Origin: Effrenium voratum | Taxonomy: Eukaryota; Sar; Dinophyceae; Suessiales; Symbiodiniaceae | Assembly (NCBI GenBank): GCA_963377175.1 | Contig: CAUJNA010000491.1 | Coordinates: 459,572 to 523,571 of the forward strand | Direction of reading: 5' to 3' | DNA length: 64,000 nucleotides | Shown: in pieces, positions 21,114 to 32,444 of the stretch | How the letters are laid out: each line of letters starts with the position of its first letter | Numbering within the stretch: position 1 is the first letter of the stretch | Notes under the pieces: generated by a model | Seen by the model: only the letters and a program-made list of their open reading frames with translations | What the model was told of the DNA's origin: nothing | Database searches by the model: none | Made by a program: the position numbers and the translations under genes

Positions 21114-21250
21114 GAGCCACGTCCTCAAAACCCGGGTAAGTGAAGGTTAGTAAGGGAAAGACCCAGCCAGAATTTTTTGAAAGGCCTCCTTTCTAGTTCT
21201 TTGCATGGTTCTGGGTGAAGCATTTGTGCACCGGGTTTTGATTATGACTC
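21114..21250 (+). mobile_element. Family F element
   Basis: Termini GAGCCAC and GACTC with inner CAAAACCCGG/CCGGGTTTTG; ATCT on both sides. Confidence 0.75.
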
Positions 21251-21254
21251 ATCT

Positions 21255-22880
21255 GGCCACATTTGGCCACATTTGTGAGGCCCTGGCGAAGTCGCACTGC
21301 TACTCTGTGGTGGGCTCTTGGGACAACTTCCAGCAGTGCCAGGCGAAATGAGCCGAGTCAAAAATCAAAGGCAGTGGAAGTCTGAAGTTGTTTAGGTAGG
21401 TCATGGCATCCCCAGGCTAGGCAGGAAGGCAACACACGTACAGTTTGCAAGGAGATGGCAAGAGATGAAGCTGGAAACTGGTCGACAGAAGTTGCTCGAC
21501 CGATGCATTGGAGTTTCAGCTCTGGCTGTGAGTGTGATATGTGGGGCTGATTTGTACTCAGATGGGCAGGTTTGGCATCTGACTTTTGAGAATCAAGGTG
21601 CAAATCGGCAAGAGCGGCAAGGAGCTTTTCCAGGTCCTCCTGAATGGCCGCTTATCTTGCACACTGACCATAATGTGTATAATATTTATACACATGTGGC
21701 AGCTCCAAATATCCAGTAGTTGGTTGTCAATTTGGGATTGACATAGGAGACTCACTATGTGTTTGAATATCCATTCGGGGGATTTGTCCATGTGCTTCGA
21801 GGTTTATGTTGGCCTTAAATAGAACACATACAATATGAGTGTCCATCCTGTCCCCACAAAGGGTGCAATTGGTTGCGTCAAGACGCAGTTGTTGGCCTGC
21901 ATGCAATAGAACAACGGACCTGAGGCAACTGGCTCTCGTCTGTACATCCAGTTGCACCGTTCGCCTCACTCGACGATGAGCTGGAAGGGCCAGATGATGC
22001 TGGCCATGATAGGTATTGGTGCATAGGCCTGGTACAATGGAGCTAAAGCAATCCGTTGGAAGCACTCAGAAATTCATACAACATGTGTCTGATTGCATCT
22101 TACTTTTTGAGAGTATTACTTTCATCCACAAACACGCTGGTGTTTGGTGCTGACCTGGACGGGAATCATTGATAAATTATTCACTGCTAAATGAGCTTTG
22201 GCTTGCGTCACATGACAGGTAGCACCTCGGAGACCGATGGGATCTTTCTCGGTTTAGAGTAGCACAAATAGACTATACAGTGTGTATTTGCCAAAGCAGA
22301 TGTCCGCTTCTTGAGCTAGGCAGGTACACAAAACCAAAGACACATTGGGTGAAGCGCGGACACAGGCATAGAACCACGCAGCCCTAGAGATCATTCGTTT
22401 CAAGAGTACGCTCCGCAGGCTCTGGAAATGATCACTTCGAGCATGGTGATACAGCTGCTGGACGGCATGCAGTGCCCCACAAAGCTGTGGGCGTGTGTTT
22501 TTGAGGATGCCATGTTGAAGGCTGTCTTCAAGATAACCAAAAGGGAAACACCCATGCCGGAGACCCATGTAAAACCAATTCCTGTGCGATGTGGGTGTAG
22601 TTCAGCGCTGCGCTTGCAAAGGCCAACCAAGGATGTGTTTCACAATAGTCGGCCATTGCGAGCGATGGGAATGATAAACCTGACAAAGATGGCCGTATTT
22701 CCAGCTGTGTGGTATTCGTATGCTTTGTTTGCTTGCCTGTACTGCGCTGCACTTGATAATCAGTGTGCCCACGTGTCCATTGATGTCCTTGACCCTCCTT
22801 GTCCTAAAAGACCAAAATACGTAACAAGGCTTGCTCGCAATGAAGAGTCATCAGCCACTGTCACAACACATCCTGTGCGA
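21255..22880. other. No supportable gene; weak minus-strand Cys motif
   Basis: A minus-strand frame at 21727-22065 has CTLCG followed by DTH, faintly like the zinc-binding tail of LINE reverse transcriptases. Nothing else supports it. Confidence 0.25.
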
Positions 22881-23152
22881 GTGTGTGTGTGTGTATATGT
22901 GTTTGTGTGTGCTTCGTGTGTTTGTGTGCTTGTCTGCTTGATTGCGTGTGTGCTTGCGTGTCTATGTGCTTGTGTGTTTGCGTGCTTGTTTGTTTGTGTG
23001 TTTGTGTGTGTGTGCGTGTGTGTGCGTGTCTGTCTGTGTCTGTCTGTGTCTGTCTGTGTCTGTCTGTGTCTGTTTGTGTCTGTCTGTCTCTGTCTGTGTC
23101 TGTGTCTGTGTCTGTGTTTGTGTGTGTGTTTGTGTGTATGTGTGTGCGTGTT

Positions 23153-23183
<31 letters not shown>

Positions 23184-23386
23184 TTGTGTGTGTGTTTGTG
23201 TGTGTTTGTGTGTGTGTGTGTTTGTGTGAGTGAGTGAGTGAGTGAGTGAGTGAGTGAGTGAGTGAGTGAGTGAGTGAGTGAGTGAGTGAGTGAGTGAGTG
23301 AGTGAGTGTGTGTGTGTGTGCGTGTGTGTCCGTGTCTGTGTGTGTGTGTGTGTGTCTGTGTGTGTATCTGTGTGTGTGTGTGTGTC

Positions 23387-23417
<31 letters not shown>

Positions 23418-23455
23418 CGGTGTGTCTCTGTGTGTTTGTGTGTGTGTGTGTCTTT
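22881..23455 (+). repeat. GT-rich complex microsatellite with (GTGA)n core
   Basis: Mixed GTGTTT/GTCT/GT units around a clean GTGA block at about 23226-23307. Confidence 0.9.
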
Positions 23456-23749
23456 GCCACTATTAGGTTCCTTCATTAAGGAGTATGTCGTATTCCCTCA
23501 ATATTGTTTACTTTGGCTTGTACCACTTCCCTCATACTGCACTGCTGCAAGATACTCACCTCTTCATGCAAGCTATTCGCTCCTTACATACTACTTAATA
23601 TTAGCTGAACTTCTGAACACTGAAACTACTTGATTCTTGAGCACTACTAGTGAAATGAAGGCAGCATCCTCGTACTCAACTCTAATTGAACAGCGCCATA
23701 AACCCTGACAATACAAAAAAGTAAAGGGGGGTGTCCTATAGAACCCCGC

Positions 23750-24090
23750 GAAAGCCAAAACGCAGGCCGCGAAAGCTTGCGAACACTTATCGCGAAAGTG
23801 CTTAAAGAAGGTCCCGCCGCAAAAGCCCCGCGAAAGCCTGCGTGTTGATGATGAGCGGGAGTTGTTTTACATAGTCTTACATTTGGGGGTGCACTGCCGT
23901 TTGTGGAACTCCCTTTTAACAGAAAGGCGAAAGGCCATCGCACTGCCCTGAGCGTCAAAAGGAACCTGCAGCTTTTGAGGTCATGCAGAGCAGAGATTGT
24001 GACAGTGGGTCGCGAAAGCGGCGCGAAAGCAGTTCTAAAGAAACCGAAGCCCGCGAAAGCAACATGTGGGGTCGCGAAAGCGTTCGCGAA
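23750..24090 (+). repeat. Cluster of CGCGAAAG motifs
   Basis: At least ten copies of (C)GCGAAAGC or a one-base variant, irregularly spaced. The same word clusters again at 48002-48635. Confidence 0.65.
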
Positions 24091-24094
24091 AGCA

Positions 24095-25080
24095 AGTTCA
24101 TAGTACCGCTTTTTACACGAGTATTCGGCACGTCTCCATGCCCTTCTATTGAATACAACCTGAATGGTACAAAAGCTGAATACTACTTGCTTCTTCCTGA
24201 ATAGTACTTCCCTTTAGCTGAGTACTACTTGCATGTGAGCTGTGACAACCCAACCTCCGGCCATGCTGACCTCTGGAATAAGGATAGGCCCCTTGCAGTT
24301 GTTTATATATCAGAAGTCGGCGTTGCACCCTGTGCAAAAATATGTCCATTTGTTCACTGGAATGAGTGCACAAGAGTGCTTCGAATTGGCAACATCATCC
24401 TGGACCGCGTATTAACGTGACAGCTACAATGTACCAACTTGCACGTACAAAAGTGCTTCTGATGTTCGAGAGAAACCTGACGCTTCATATCTAAAACATA
24501 CCGATTCCAAAGCACACTGGCAGGTTCAGAATGGCCACAGCAAAGTACCGGGCAGCCCGTTTGAAACCAGGTGTAAGAAAGACCACATGAACAGTCTGAA
24601 AGAAAATCGTCAAGGTTCAGCGTGGAGTCAGCGCCAGAAAAACCAGTCCCAGGTCAAGCCCCAAGAAATGCAGAAGACAAAATGCTTCCAAGGCATAAAC
24701 ACAGGCTCATCTTCAGCCGTACGTAGTGAGGGGTGACTTTGTTTACCACCGGAATTGCTGCGGTCTCAATTCCCAAATCGACAATGTCTCTAGCACCATG
24801 GAAACCAGGCAGAGATCCATCTCACGATGAAGGACGGCATGCCTCAGAAGGTTTGGTGGCAGAAGTGGCTTGCCTGAATGCCTTGCTTTCGATGAATCCG
24901 TCCGAGCGGCAAATCCTGGCCTCGGTTGGCAGTTGGGTTGTTGTTGAGCGTTACGATCTCCTGCAACCGTAAAAAACGCGAATATAATACAAGACCCTTG
25001 CCAAGGCATCACTAAGAACGTGCCTGGTTGAGTTGCCGCATACCCCTGTTTTGTTTCTTCTTCTTTTGTCTTCTTTCCCC
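24095..25080. other. No supportable gene
   Basis: No motif or clear splice-bounded frame seen; ends in a long pyrimidine tract (25060-25100) that acts as the acceptor of the next exon. Confidence 0.4.
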
Positions 25081-25102
25081 CCCCCCCCCCCGTTTTTTTC
25101 AG

Positions 25103-25235
25103 CTCAGCGCTACATCCCCACGGTCCTGGAGGTGGAAATCACAAGCTCTGTTCGGGAGAGAGTTCAGCTTTTAAATCTCAAGGTTCCAAGAGTTGGGGAG
25201 AGTTTCAACTTTGTAGGGCAATCAAATCTTCAAAA
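25103..25235 (+). CDS. Unidentified exon behind a long pyrimidine tract
   Basis: Follows TTCTT...C(16)G...TTTTTTTCAG and reads YIPTVLEVEITSSVRERVQL and LNLKVPRVGE. The donor is unresolved. Confidence 0.5.
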
Positions 25236-25247
25236 TTTCAATTGCAG

Positions 25248-25490
25248 GGTAGGCCTTTCAACAAGGTTGGTTCCAAATCTGCTTCTACATCCTCCCGACG
25301 TCCAGCCGAGCCTCAAATCCCCAGGTCCCAGTCCGTGCGAGCCCACGAGCGCTCTGTGGCTGCTGGATTGCGTCGGACCTTGGAGAGGCATCGGGCTGTT
25401 GGAATTGTTGAACTCATCGCAACACCAGACGTTCTCCAATTCTGTGTGTTTGTTTACCATTCTCAAAACGGGACACATTTGACAGATTGA
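25248..25490 (+). CDS. Unidentified exon, Arg/Ser-rich then helical
   Basis: From ATTGCAG it reads GRPFNKVGSKSASTSSRRPA and later ERSVAAGLRRTLERHRAVGI up to a TGA at 25488. Confidence 0.45.
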   Translation, partial: GRPFNKVGSKSASTSSRRPAEPQIPRSQSVRAHERSVAAGLRRTLERHRAVGIVELIATPDVLQFCVFVYHSQNGTHLTD

Positions 25491-25622
25491 AGAGATTGCA
25501 CATGATGCCCATGCTGTCATGCTGTCACTAACCATTTCCTGTTGCCTGCCCCCTGTTTGCAGACACCCAGGTTCTGAGGCGAGCTTAGACTGCTGAGCAT
25601 GTTGGAGATCACGGTGTGAATC

Positions 25623-25808
25623 ATGGGACCCGAGCAGAGGGTTTCACTTGGAGCCTCTGAATTCTTGGCCAGGCACTTGCAGGTCAATGGCCTGGTGCCC
25701 TTCGACCCTGCTACTCAAAAGTCTGCGCAGCCTGGCTTGGCAGATTTGGGTTTCACGGTTCCAAACTTGAAGATGCTTTCTGTCGGTCCTGCTGACAAGC
25801 ATGACATG
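25623..25808 (+). CDS. Unidentified coding-like segment
   Basis: Reads VNGLVPFDPATQKSAQPGLA and DLGFTVPNLKMLSVG and runs into a family A element. Confidence 0.4.
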
Positions 25809-25927
25809 TACATGGTTTAAAACAATGGAATCCCATTTTGGGGTAGGTGCACCACCCATTTTAGAACCTATTTCAGTGGGGATTGGGATGTTCACTGGGG
25901 GTACGGAGTTATGACCCATGGCCAATG
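25808..25927 (+). mobile_element. Family A element
   Basis: Core intact, left terminus degraded. Confidence 0.75.
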
Positions 25928-26110
25928 TGTACATGCGTGTCATGGATCCGTGTTTTGCGTTCCAGGCATGGCACAGAAATTCGCCGAGGCACTTTGTGAA
26001 GGCCCCAGAGTGGTACAACGATGGCCGACGAAAGGAGGCGACTCGCTGCCGTCGCCCTCTAATGTTGGTTTGTCGAACAGGCCAACTGAGACACTTGGCG
26101 CTTTCCAAGT

Positions 26111-26243
26111 GAGTCACAATCAAAATCCGGGTAAATGAAGGTTAGAAAGGGACAATCCCAACCATAATGAGCTGCGGCCTTCTTCTTTATCCTTTACATG
26201 GTTCTGGGTTCACCTTTTTTGTACCGGGTTTTGATCACGACTC
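26111..26243 (+). mobile_element. Family F element
   Basis: GAGTCACAATCAAAA and TTTTGATCACGACTC ends; AAGT at 26107-26110 and 26244-26247. Confidence 0.8.
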
Positions 26244-26249
26244 AAGTGG

Positions 26250-28100
26250 TGTTTTGAAGATCCTCTATCAGAAAGCATACACGGTTACACGTGATTTAGA
26301 CCCACTTTGCGACCCGTTTGTTTGCATGGGGCGCAGGCAAGCATTCCCACCCAGCACCTCATCAACGAATGCCAGGACAAGTGTGGCTGCTCGTTTCCAT
26401 TTCACAGCAGAAGCAGCATGACACACGTCACAGTGTCACAATGTGTTTCAATGCTTTTCCTTCCCACCGGCTGCAGGCAAGCAACAAGTATTCATAGAGC
26501 TTGCAAAATGCAAAGGGGCATTGTGGATTAATTGATTTGCAAGCTCAAAGGTCGTAGGCACCCGATGCTCCCCATACCTGCAACTGGAGGAGCGTATTTG
26601 GCAGAGGCAGAAGATGATGAAGGAGGAGCCTTGAGTGGTGAACAACTCAAGAATGCAGTCAGGCTTTGAGTACATTTGTCGTGTGCATCGGCATTCCTCT
26701 TTGGGGGGTCTATCTCGGCAGTCCGACCCCCCGGAGAATACATTCTTGGAGAGCAGGCTTCGGTGGGATCCTAGGAGGGACCAGATGCTGTGCTGCGTCA
26801 GCTGCGAGAGCGGGCATAGGCAGGGCTTGCGATCTGATCTGGCGAGAGCGGCATAGGCAACTACTGCCTGCCGCCAGTTCACTGTAGAGTGCAGCTTGCT
26901 TTTAGCATCACGCAAACTGTTCGCTGCGTGCACATGTTGTTCCCTTTTTCCTCCGAGCCTCATGGTTATGCCTGAGCAAGTCTTGCTGGACATGTTGCTC
27001 ATGTCGGCGCAGACAAGGATCTTTCAATTATGGGCAAAGCATGTCAGCAATCATTATTTTGGCCCTTACTTCTGTTGTGTAAGCTGTACCGGGAGCCTCA
27101 AGGCCCGATCTCGAATGGACCTGTCTTCTGGCTGCCAGGTGCAAGCTTGCAGCCAGGGGCAGTTCCCATCAGGCAGGCTGCTGAACAATGTCGCGTAAAT
27201 GAACGGGCAGCCGTGTCCAGCTTTTTGCGCTGGAAGAAGGCTGTGTTGCAGGATGGCAAAGTGTTCCTGTGAAAAAGAAAAAACAAAAAACGTCTCATAT
27301 CCGGGCACGCGAAGGCGAAGAAGATCAAAGCTTGTCCAGAACCGACACCTAATTGGCCATGCCGGTTGCAAATCCCTGCTTGCCAACGAAGGCAACAAGG
27401 TTATCCTGAAAATCATGACAGCACAAGCACACACCAGAATGACAGCTCATTGTGGCCAAGCAAGCAATTCGAGAGGCGCGGTTCTTGAATTGTCAAACAA
27501 GTCTGCAAGAAGTTGTATGTTGTGCCTAGCTGTCTTGAAGCTTGCATGTCACTTGAATTCAGAGTGCAGGAGCTAGACGTTTGGTCGTAGGGCAAACACA
27601 CCCCACCTTCTGCGAGCTTGTTTGTGGCGACGCTACTGTGGGTCTCTGCATTAATGGAATGGATGCCAAATGCCCAAATGCCCTCTTGCACTCTGACGTC
27701 GGATAATAGCGCTCGTTTTTTTGCGCTCTCCCAGTCGTGCAGCAAGCGCATGGGTGGCGCACATCGAGCATGGAGCAAGCACCAGGGCACATGTGTCCGC
27801 GGCGTTTGGAATAAGTAATTTGAGTGCCTCAGCAGTCAAGGGGATGTTGCCTTTGTCCCAACTCTGTGCCTGCAGGAAACTCTGAGTTGAACGAGGATCC
27901 AGCATTGATGTCCAAACCCGTGTCAGTTTGAATTGCTGTTTTGCCTCTCGGAGTCTCCAATGCGCAGATGTCCATCTATGAGTCGCTGCCAAGCAGCTGT
28001 TTTAGCTGAGGCATCATGTTTTTGTCGGTAGAACACTGAGTGGATTGCTAGCAAGGATACGAGTTTGACAAGAGTTTGCTGTGCACCTAACAAGCCAGTG
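26250..28100. other. No supportable gene
   Basis: Several medium open stretches on both strands, none with a motif or a convincing splice frame. Confidence 0.35.
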
Positions 28101-28129
28101 TGATTAGTCTGTGCGATGTTCAGGGATCT

Positions 28130-28273
28130 ACCGGCATGGTCTGGTGTCATGGGCAAACACCAGGAATGATGCATGCAAGATTGAGCTGGATGCTCTGGCA
28201 CGTGTCAGAGCTCAGAGGAATCTCAGAGATCAGAATGGCACACGTAACGAATCTTTGGTGCGTCTTGCTTGGA
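28130..28273 (+). CDS. Unidentified exon with a paralogue at 34150
   Basis: Reads CKIELDALARVRAQRNLRDQ and ends ESLVRLAWMLGL at a family G element. The segment at 34150-34240 ends NHLVHFAWMLGL at the same point of another G copy. Confidence 0.4.
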
Positions 28274-28350
28274 TGTTAGGACTTGAACTTTTTGCCAACT
28301 AACGGGTTTTCCACTAAACCACTAAAAGCTAAACTTTTAACAGGGGAGCA
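28274..28350 (+). repeat. Family G element
   Basis: TTAGGACTTGAACTTTTTG...AAACTTTTAACAGGGG, roughly palindromic. Confidence 0.6.
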
Positions 28351-28789
28351 GAAAGCACACGTCACGAATCATGGCAGTTCCAGAGCTCCAGCTCCGGCCG
28401 AATTTTAAGGAGCCACTGAGCCCGCAGCTTCATCGAGGCGGCTCTCCGCTGGAAAATCAGCTCATCCAATGAAAGTCCCTAGGAGCTCCGACGGCCAAAA
28501 AAGCATTGACGGCAGTTTGAGGAAACACCAGCAAGCTTAGGCCATTGGCTACAAGGCTCAGGACGTTCATGTTGGATAAGTTCTGTGTGCCTTAGATTCA
28601 ATAGCGCACCGGTGAACATCTCACCCAGGAACAGCACAGTGTGGGCGAGAATAGGCGAGTCAAATGCAAGGCTCTTGCTCCAGAGCCGCTCGTCTGCCAT
28701 TTGCCGCCGTTTGCCGACAGATTCTGCTCCCAAAAGCTGCTCGTGCCGGGAAGCTGCTGACGGGCAACCTTGTGCCTTGCCACTGTCCA

Positions 28790-29013
28790 CCACCTCAAGC
28801 CCTCAAGCAAACTTGCTGGCTTTTGCGTGGGTTCGGAGGGGCTATGACTGGCATCCAAAGGCTTTTGAGACGAGCAGGTGCCAAGCGTGTGGCAATTGCC
28901 AACGAGGACGGCGAACGTGCGCCAAAGTGCAGCGAGGGCAATGGAAGCAAAGCTGGCGCAGGACGAGGGCCTTCACCAGTATTTCCTTGGCGCCTGAAGC
29001 CTACTTTGGCCTA
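28790..29013 (+). CDS. Unidentified Cys-containing open stretch
   Basis: One frame reads LAFAWVRRGYDWHPKAFETS and RCQACGNCQRGRRTCAKVQR. A second frame is also open, so the reading is uncertain. Confidence 0.3.
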
Positions 29014-29014
29014 G

Positions 29015-30150
29015 ATGGTCTTTGTATGTCTTAATCTCACTGACATTCAAAACTCATCTTCCGCTGCCGGCTGTCCCAGCTGCGTCATGTGCGGTGTTCA
29101 TGAGGACACACATCGTACTGTGGCGGAAACGCCGCACAACCTGAACTCTTCGCGCTGGAGCCTCAGGCAGCTAAAAAATTGGGTCAAGGCGCGGTGAGTG
29201 CCAAGCCCAGCATTGGCACACAAAGCACGGCATGGCAATTTCCACATAATTTCACCATATGTGGCAAGAGGCGTGGTTTGTGCGTGAGGCATTCCACTGG
29301 GATTATGGTAGGGGGCCAGAAAGATGATTTTAATCCAATTGGGGCACAAATCAGCTTCGTTTTTTCCTTGAGCGGCTGTCTATTCGGGCTCTCGGGTTGC
29401 ACATCCGAATCCAATGGCTGTTTGGTTTAAATGGAGCTCCAGCCTAGTGGCTTGTGACAACTCATGTGTGTTCCTGGCTCACAACCAGCACCTTCCCCAT
29501 TCATCAAAATAGCGCATTCGCATGTCATGCTGGTTTGCGCCAGGTTCTCATTGCATCTTCACGATTTTCATTGAGGCGTGCTTGGGCCGACAAGGCTGAG
29601 TTTTCAATCAAACCTGGGCAATCAAGACCGAACGGCAGCCTCAAGCTGCTCGGTGCTTGTGCAATCCCAGGCTTGCCTGCAGTGATCCATATCGGAAGAT
29701 CATCTCAATGTGAGCAGTATTATCTCGGTGCAGGCTTCCAACCCCAGCGCGCAGACTGTCAAAACGTCCAAGGCAGGCTGGATAGAAATTGGGACTGCCA
29801 GGGAGGGGAGATTCAGTAGATTTGCGCCTGAATCGCAAACCAGTCAAAGGCTTCAGCGAAGGAAAGCATGGGTGAGACTCCTACATCCTGCAGAATTCAC
29901 ATTCTCACCTAAGCTGAAATAGCGCATGATGTCAAGATTCGGAGCTCAGTGGAGATGTGTTTGCAAGTGGGTCAGACGAAACGCGCTTGTGGTTGTGATC
30001 ATTTCATGCTGTGACATGGGAGGCGTTGCTTTCGAAAGCATAGTGAAAGTTTCAATTCAAGCGACAGGCCTTAGTGCCCGGTGCCTGTGTTGCCCACAAT
30101 TCAGCAGGAGAGACGTTTAAAATGGACCAGGGCATCGGAACATATTTGCG
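29015..30150. other. No supportable gene
   Basis: No motifs or splice-bounded frames recognised before the peroxidase gene. Confidence 0.35.
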
Positions 30151-30162
30151 CAACTCCAATAT

Positions 30163-30174
30163 TATTGGCTCAAG
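30163..30174 (+). promoter_or_regulatory. Putative spliced-leader relic
   Basis: TATTGGCTCAAG matches the last 12 bases of the dinoflagellate spliced leader (TTTTGGCTCAAG) at 11 positions, including the final 10. It ends 53 bases before the peroxidase ATG, where a 5' UTR would begin if a trans-spliced mRNA had been copied back into the genome. Confidence 0.5.
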
Positions 30175-30227
30175 CATTTTCAATCTTACCCTTGATCAAG
30201 GATTACCTGACTGACCCCTTCGCTCTG

Positions 30228-31589
30228 ATGGCTTTTATGCCGAGGCTTCTTGTCAGCTTTGGCCTCTTTCTGCGGTGCGAGAGCAGCCTTGATGCTTGTG
30301 GCACCGCTGCTTGTCCCAGCAGCGGCCATGGCTTGCTGCAAGTCGAGAAAGCCAAGGGCCGTCAAGGGACGACAACCACCTGGGCCAGTCCATACTTCAT
30401 GGTGAGTTGCCCTGGCACCCAGGTGATGACGACCCAGAGCATGACGGAGGCGGAGTATGACAGTATCGTGGCCGAGGTTCAAGGCCTCTACAACTCCTTG
30501 CCAAGCACCTGCACCGCAACCGAGTGCCCACAGGCTGACTGGGCCGGATGCGTCTTGCGAATGGCTGGCCATGACTTCATGGACTACAAGGACGGCGAGG
30601 GAGGTGCAGACGGGTGTGTGGACCTCACAGATCCGGACAATTTGGGTCTGAAAGAGTGCCTCTACGAGGGGGAATTCGGCATCTCCATCGCCGATGCCTA
30701 CGAGCACTTCTGCGAGTCAGTGTCCTTGGCGGATTTCGTCGTCATCGCCGCCGAAGCGGTGATGGCTGCGTCTCGCGAGCACGTGACTGCAGAGGACAGC
30801 AGCCGATCCACCATCGACTTCAAGTCACAGTTCAAGTTTGGCCGCACCACCGCCACGACCTGCGAGTTTGCCCACGGCAGGCTGCCGAATCCAGAACGCA
30901 GCTGCACCGCGGTCAAGGAGACCTTTGTCGACAGCATGGGGCTGACCTGGGGTCAAGCCGCTGCGCTCATGGGAGTTCACACGCTGGGCAGGGCGCATGT
31001 GAACAATTCGGGCTATAACGGCTGGTGGAGCTCGGCACAGATGAGCCGGAACTTCAACAACGACTATTTCGTGTCGATCTTAGCCAAAGGCTGGGCGCCA
31101 GAGGTGGCGGTTGAAGGAAACCCCGCCAAGAATCAATGGAGGCGATCAGATGTCGGAGCAGATGAAGCCGTCCTTGGCAAAGAGATGATGTTGAACACCG
31201 ACTTATGCTTAGCGTTTTCAATGGATGATGCAGGTGCTGTTGAGCTTGATGCTGCTAGCGCGGTTGAGGCTGAATGTGAGTGCGCCTGGGGTGTTCCAGT
31301 AGCTGTAAGCAGCGCTACAACCAAGTATGAGGATGGGCGCTTTTGCGGCAGCACCAACATCCCTGGAAGCAGCGACTTTCGCTTGCAGCGCGCCCTTTGC
31401 TGCGGAGCTGAGTTTGACCAGAGGTCAGATGCGGTGATTGACTGTGGCCTTCCAATCACTCCCAAAGGTCCAGCATATTCGTCGATCAGACGATTTGCCA
31501 ACAACGAAGACGCCTGGATCAGAGTGTTTCGGGCCGCTTGGAGGATTGCCACGGGCAACGGCTTTTCACTCCGACGCCTGCGGTCATAA
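30228..31589 (+). CDS. Secreted haem peroxidase, intronless
   Basis: A plant/fungal-superfamily haem peroxidase, using H2O2 to oxidise small substrates. Numbering from the ATG at 30228, the first 25 residues include a hydrophobic stretch (MPRLLVSFGLFL) fitting a signal peptide. The distal haem motif is LRMAGHDFMDY with Arg111 and His115, followed by EGGADGCVDL. The proximal motif is LMGVHTLGRAH with His251; MLNTDLCLAF and AWIRVFRAAWRIATGNG are the usual C-terminal elements. A Cys-rich insertion (about residues 345-410) separates those last two. The frame extends upstream to 30081, but the putative spliced-leader relic at 30163-30174 favours 30228 (or 30237) as start. It lacks introns while all its neighbours are finely split, which points to a retroposed copy. 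It lies within the long kinesin intron, same strand. All key residues are present. Confidence 0.85.
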   Translation: MAFMPRLLVSFGLFLRCESSLDACGTAACPSSGHGLLQVEKAKGRQGTTTTWASPYFMVSCPGTQVMTTQSMTEAEYDSIVAEVQGLYNSLPSTCTATECPQADWAGCVLRMAGHDFMDYKDGEGGADGCVDLTDPDNLGLKECLYEGEFGISIADAYEHFCESVSLADFVVIAAEAVMAASREHVTAEDSSRSTIDFKSQFKFGRTTATTCEFAHGRLPNPERSCTAVKETFVDSMGLTWGQAAALMGVHTLGRAHVNNSGYNGWWSSAQMSRNFNNDYFVSILAKGWAPEVAVEGNPAKNQWRRSDVGADEAVLGKEMMLNTDLCLAFSMDDAGAVELDAASAVEAECECAWGVPVAVSSATTKYEDGRFCGSTNIPGSSDFRLQRALCCGAEFDQRSDAVIDCGLPITPKGPAYSSIRRFANNEDAWIRVFRAAWRIATGNGFSLRRLRS

Positions 31590-31827
31590 TTACAGCTGGC
31601 ATTTGCTTCAGCCCTGATTTCTTGACGCCTTATGGCTGGATCAATATGATGCATCGACTGTCGGGCTTGGGCGTGTGCGTTAGTGCATTGACATTGATTT
31701 AGCAGTGGTGCCAACACAACAAAACTGCTGTTGCTTTTGGCATATGCTAAGGCTGCCACACGAAAACGGACCTAGCGGGATGTATGGAGTAGTCAGTCCT
31801 CAAGCATATTTACTTGCAGAAAGACAG

Positions 31828-31935
31828 GAAGTGGGAAGGAAGGAAAGAAAACAAATAGAGAAAGAAAGGATGGAAGGAAGGAAGAAATAAAGAAGAAAAG
31901 CGGACAAAAGGACATGAACCGAGGAGAAAAAAGGA
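31828..31935 (+). repeat. Purine-rich tract
   Basis: GGAAGGAAGGAAAGAAAAC-like sequence; could be a degraded poly(A) of the retroposed peroxidase, though 240 bases from its stop. Confidence 0.4.
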
Positions 31936-32046
31936 AAATACAGATGCATAGAACTATAGATCTTTTATTTCGAATCTTCTGAGCCGGCTTTGACGGCTGT
32001 ACTGGTATGATTTATAGTTTACTCTTGTTTTGTCCGATTTACCACT

Positions 32047-32224
32047 TTGTCGTCAGTTTGTCTATTTGCACGCTTGGTGAAGCTAAAGATGAAATGGGGA
32101 TCCACCCATTTGCGGTGTTATGAGGCAAACATTTGTGAGGCACGACAGTTACTACTTATTTGTCGCCGTAATGATTGCAATTGCATGCGGCGCATTGCTG
32201 CGCGTTTGGCCTCAACGGACGTGG
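32047..32224 (+). CDS. Coding-like stretch before the switch II exon
   Basis: Ends MRRIAARLASTDVAAK directly at a family C element. In kinesins an NRxIAxT segment precedes switch II, so this may be a diverged exon, but the S-T-R-S-H motif is absent. Confidence 0.25.
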
Positions 32225-32335
32225 CAGCCAAACGGGTGTGGCTCAAAATTAAAGAGCTAGGGTTACGCGGGTTTTAGTTGGTGCCATTTACCATGCCATT
32301 TTGGTACCAAATGTATTTGAGCCACAGCCAAACTG
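32225..32335 (+). mobile_element. Family C (subtype 2) introner-like element
   Basis: Ends GGGTGTGGCTC and GAGCCACAGCC with AAAC on both sides; sits 24 bases before the kinesin switch II exon. A second subtype-2 copy is at 43347. Confidence 0.8.
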
Positions 32336-32359
32336 TGAGTTCTGTATCGTGACGCAGAG

Positions 32360-32440
32360 GTGCAGATCGTGGACCTCGCCGGCTCCGAGCGCTTGAAGCC
32401 CTACGAAGCGGGCTCCCAGAACGACAAGGCCAGCTCGGAA
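32360..32440 (+). CDS. Kinesin-9 motor exon: switch II
   Basis: Reads VQIVDLAGSERLKPYEAG, the nearly invariant kinesin switch II motif (DLAGSE). It opens at a CAGAG acceptor. The 3' end is unresolved; after AGSQND the expected linker INKSL is not visible. It is the next motor element after the exon at 3662, 28.7 kb upstream on the same strand. Confidence 0.75.
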
Positions 32441-32444
32441 ACGC

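Noticed and set aside
21727..22065. Minus-strand CTLCG...DTH as a LINE reverse-transcriptase zinc tail
   Set aside because: Too short a match and no reverse transcriptase motif nearby.
22428..23476. 270- and 238-residue open frames
   Set aside because: Three quarters of each is GT-rich microsatellite; the remaining part has no motif.
30081..30227. Upstream extension of the peroxidase frame by 49 residues
   Set aside because: The putative spliced-leader relic at 30163-30174 would lie inside the coding region, and the signal peptide fits a start at 30228.
30186..30707. 173-residue minus-strand frame, and another at 31133-31759
   Set aside because: Antisense shadows of the peroxidase gene.
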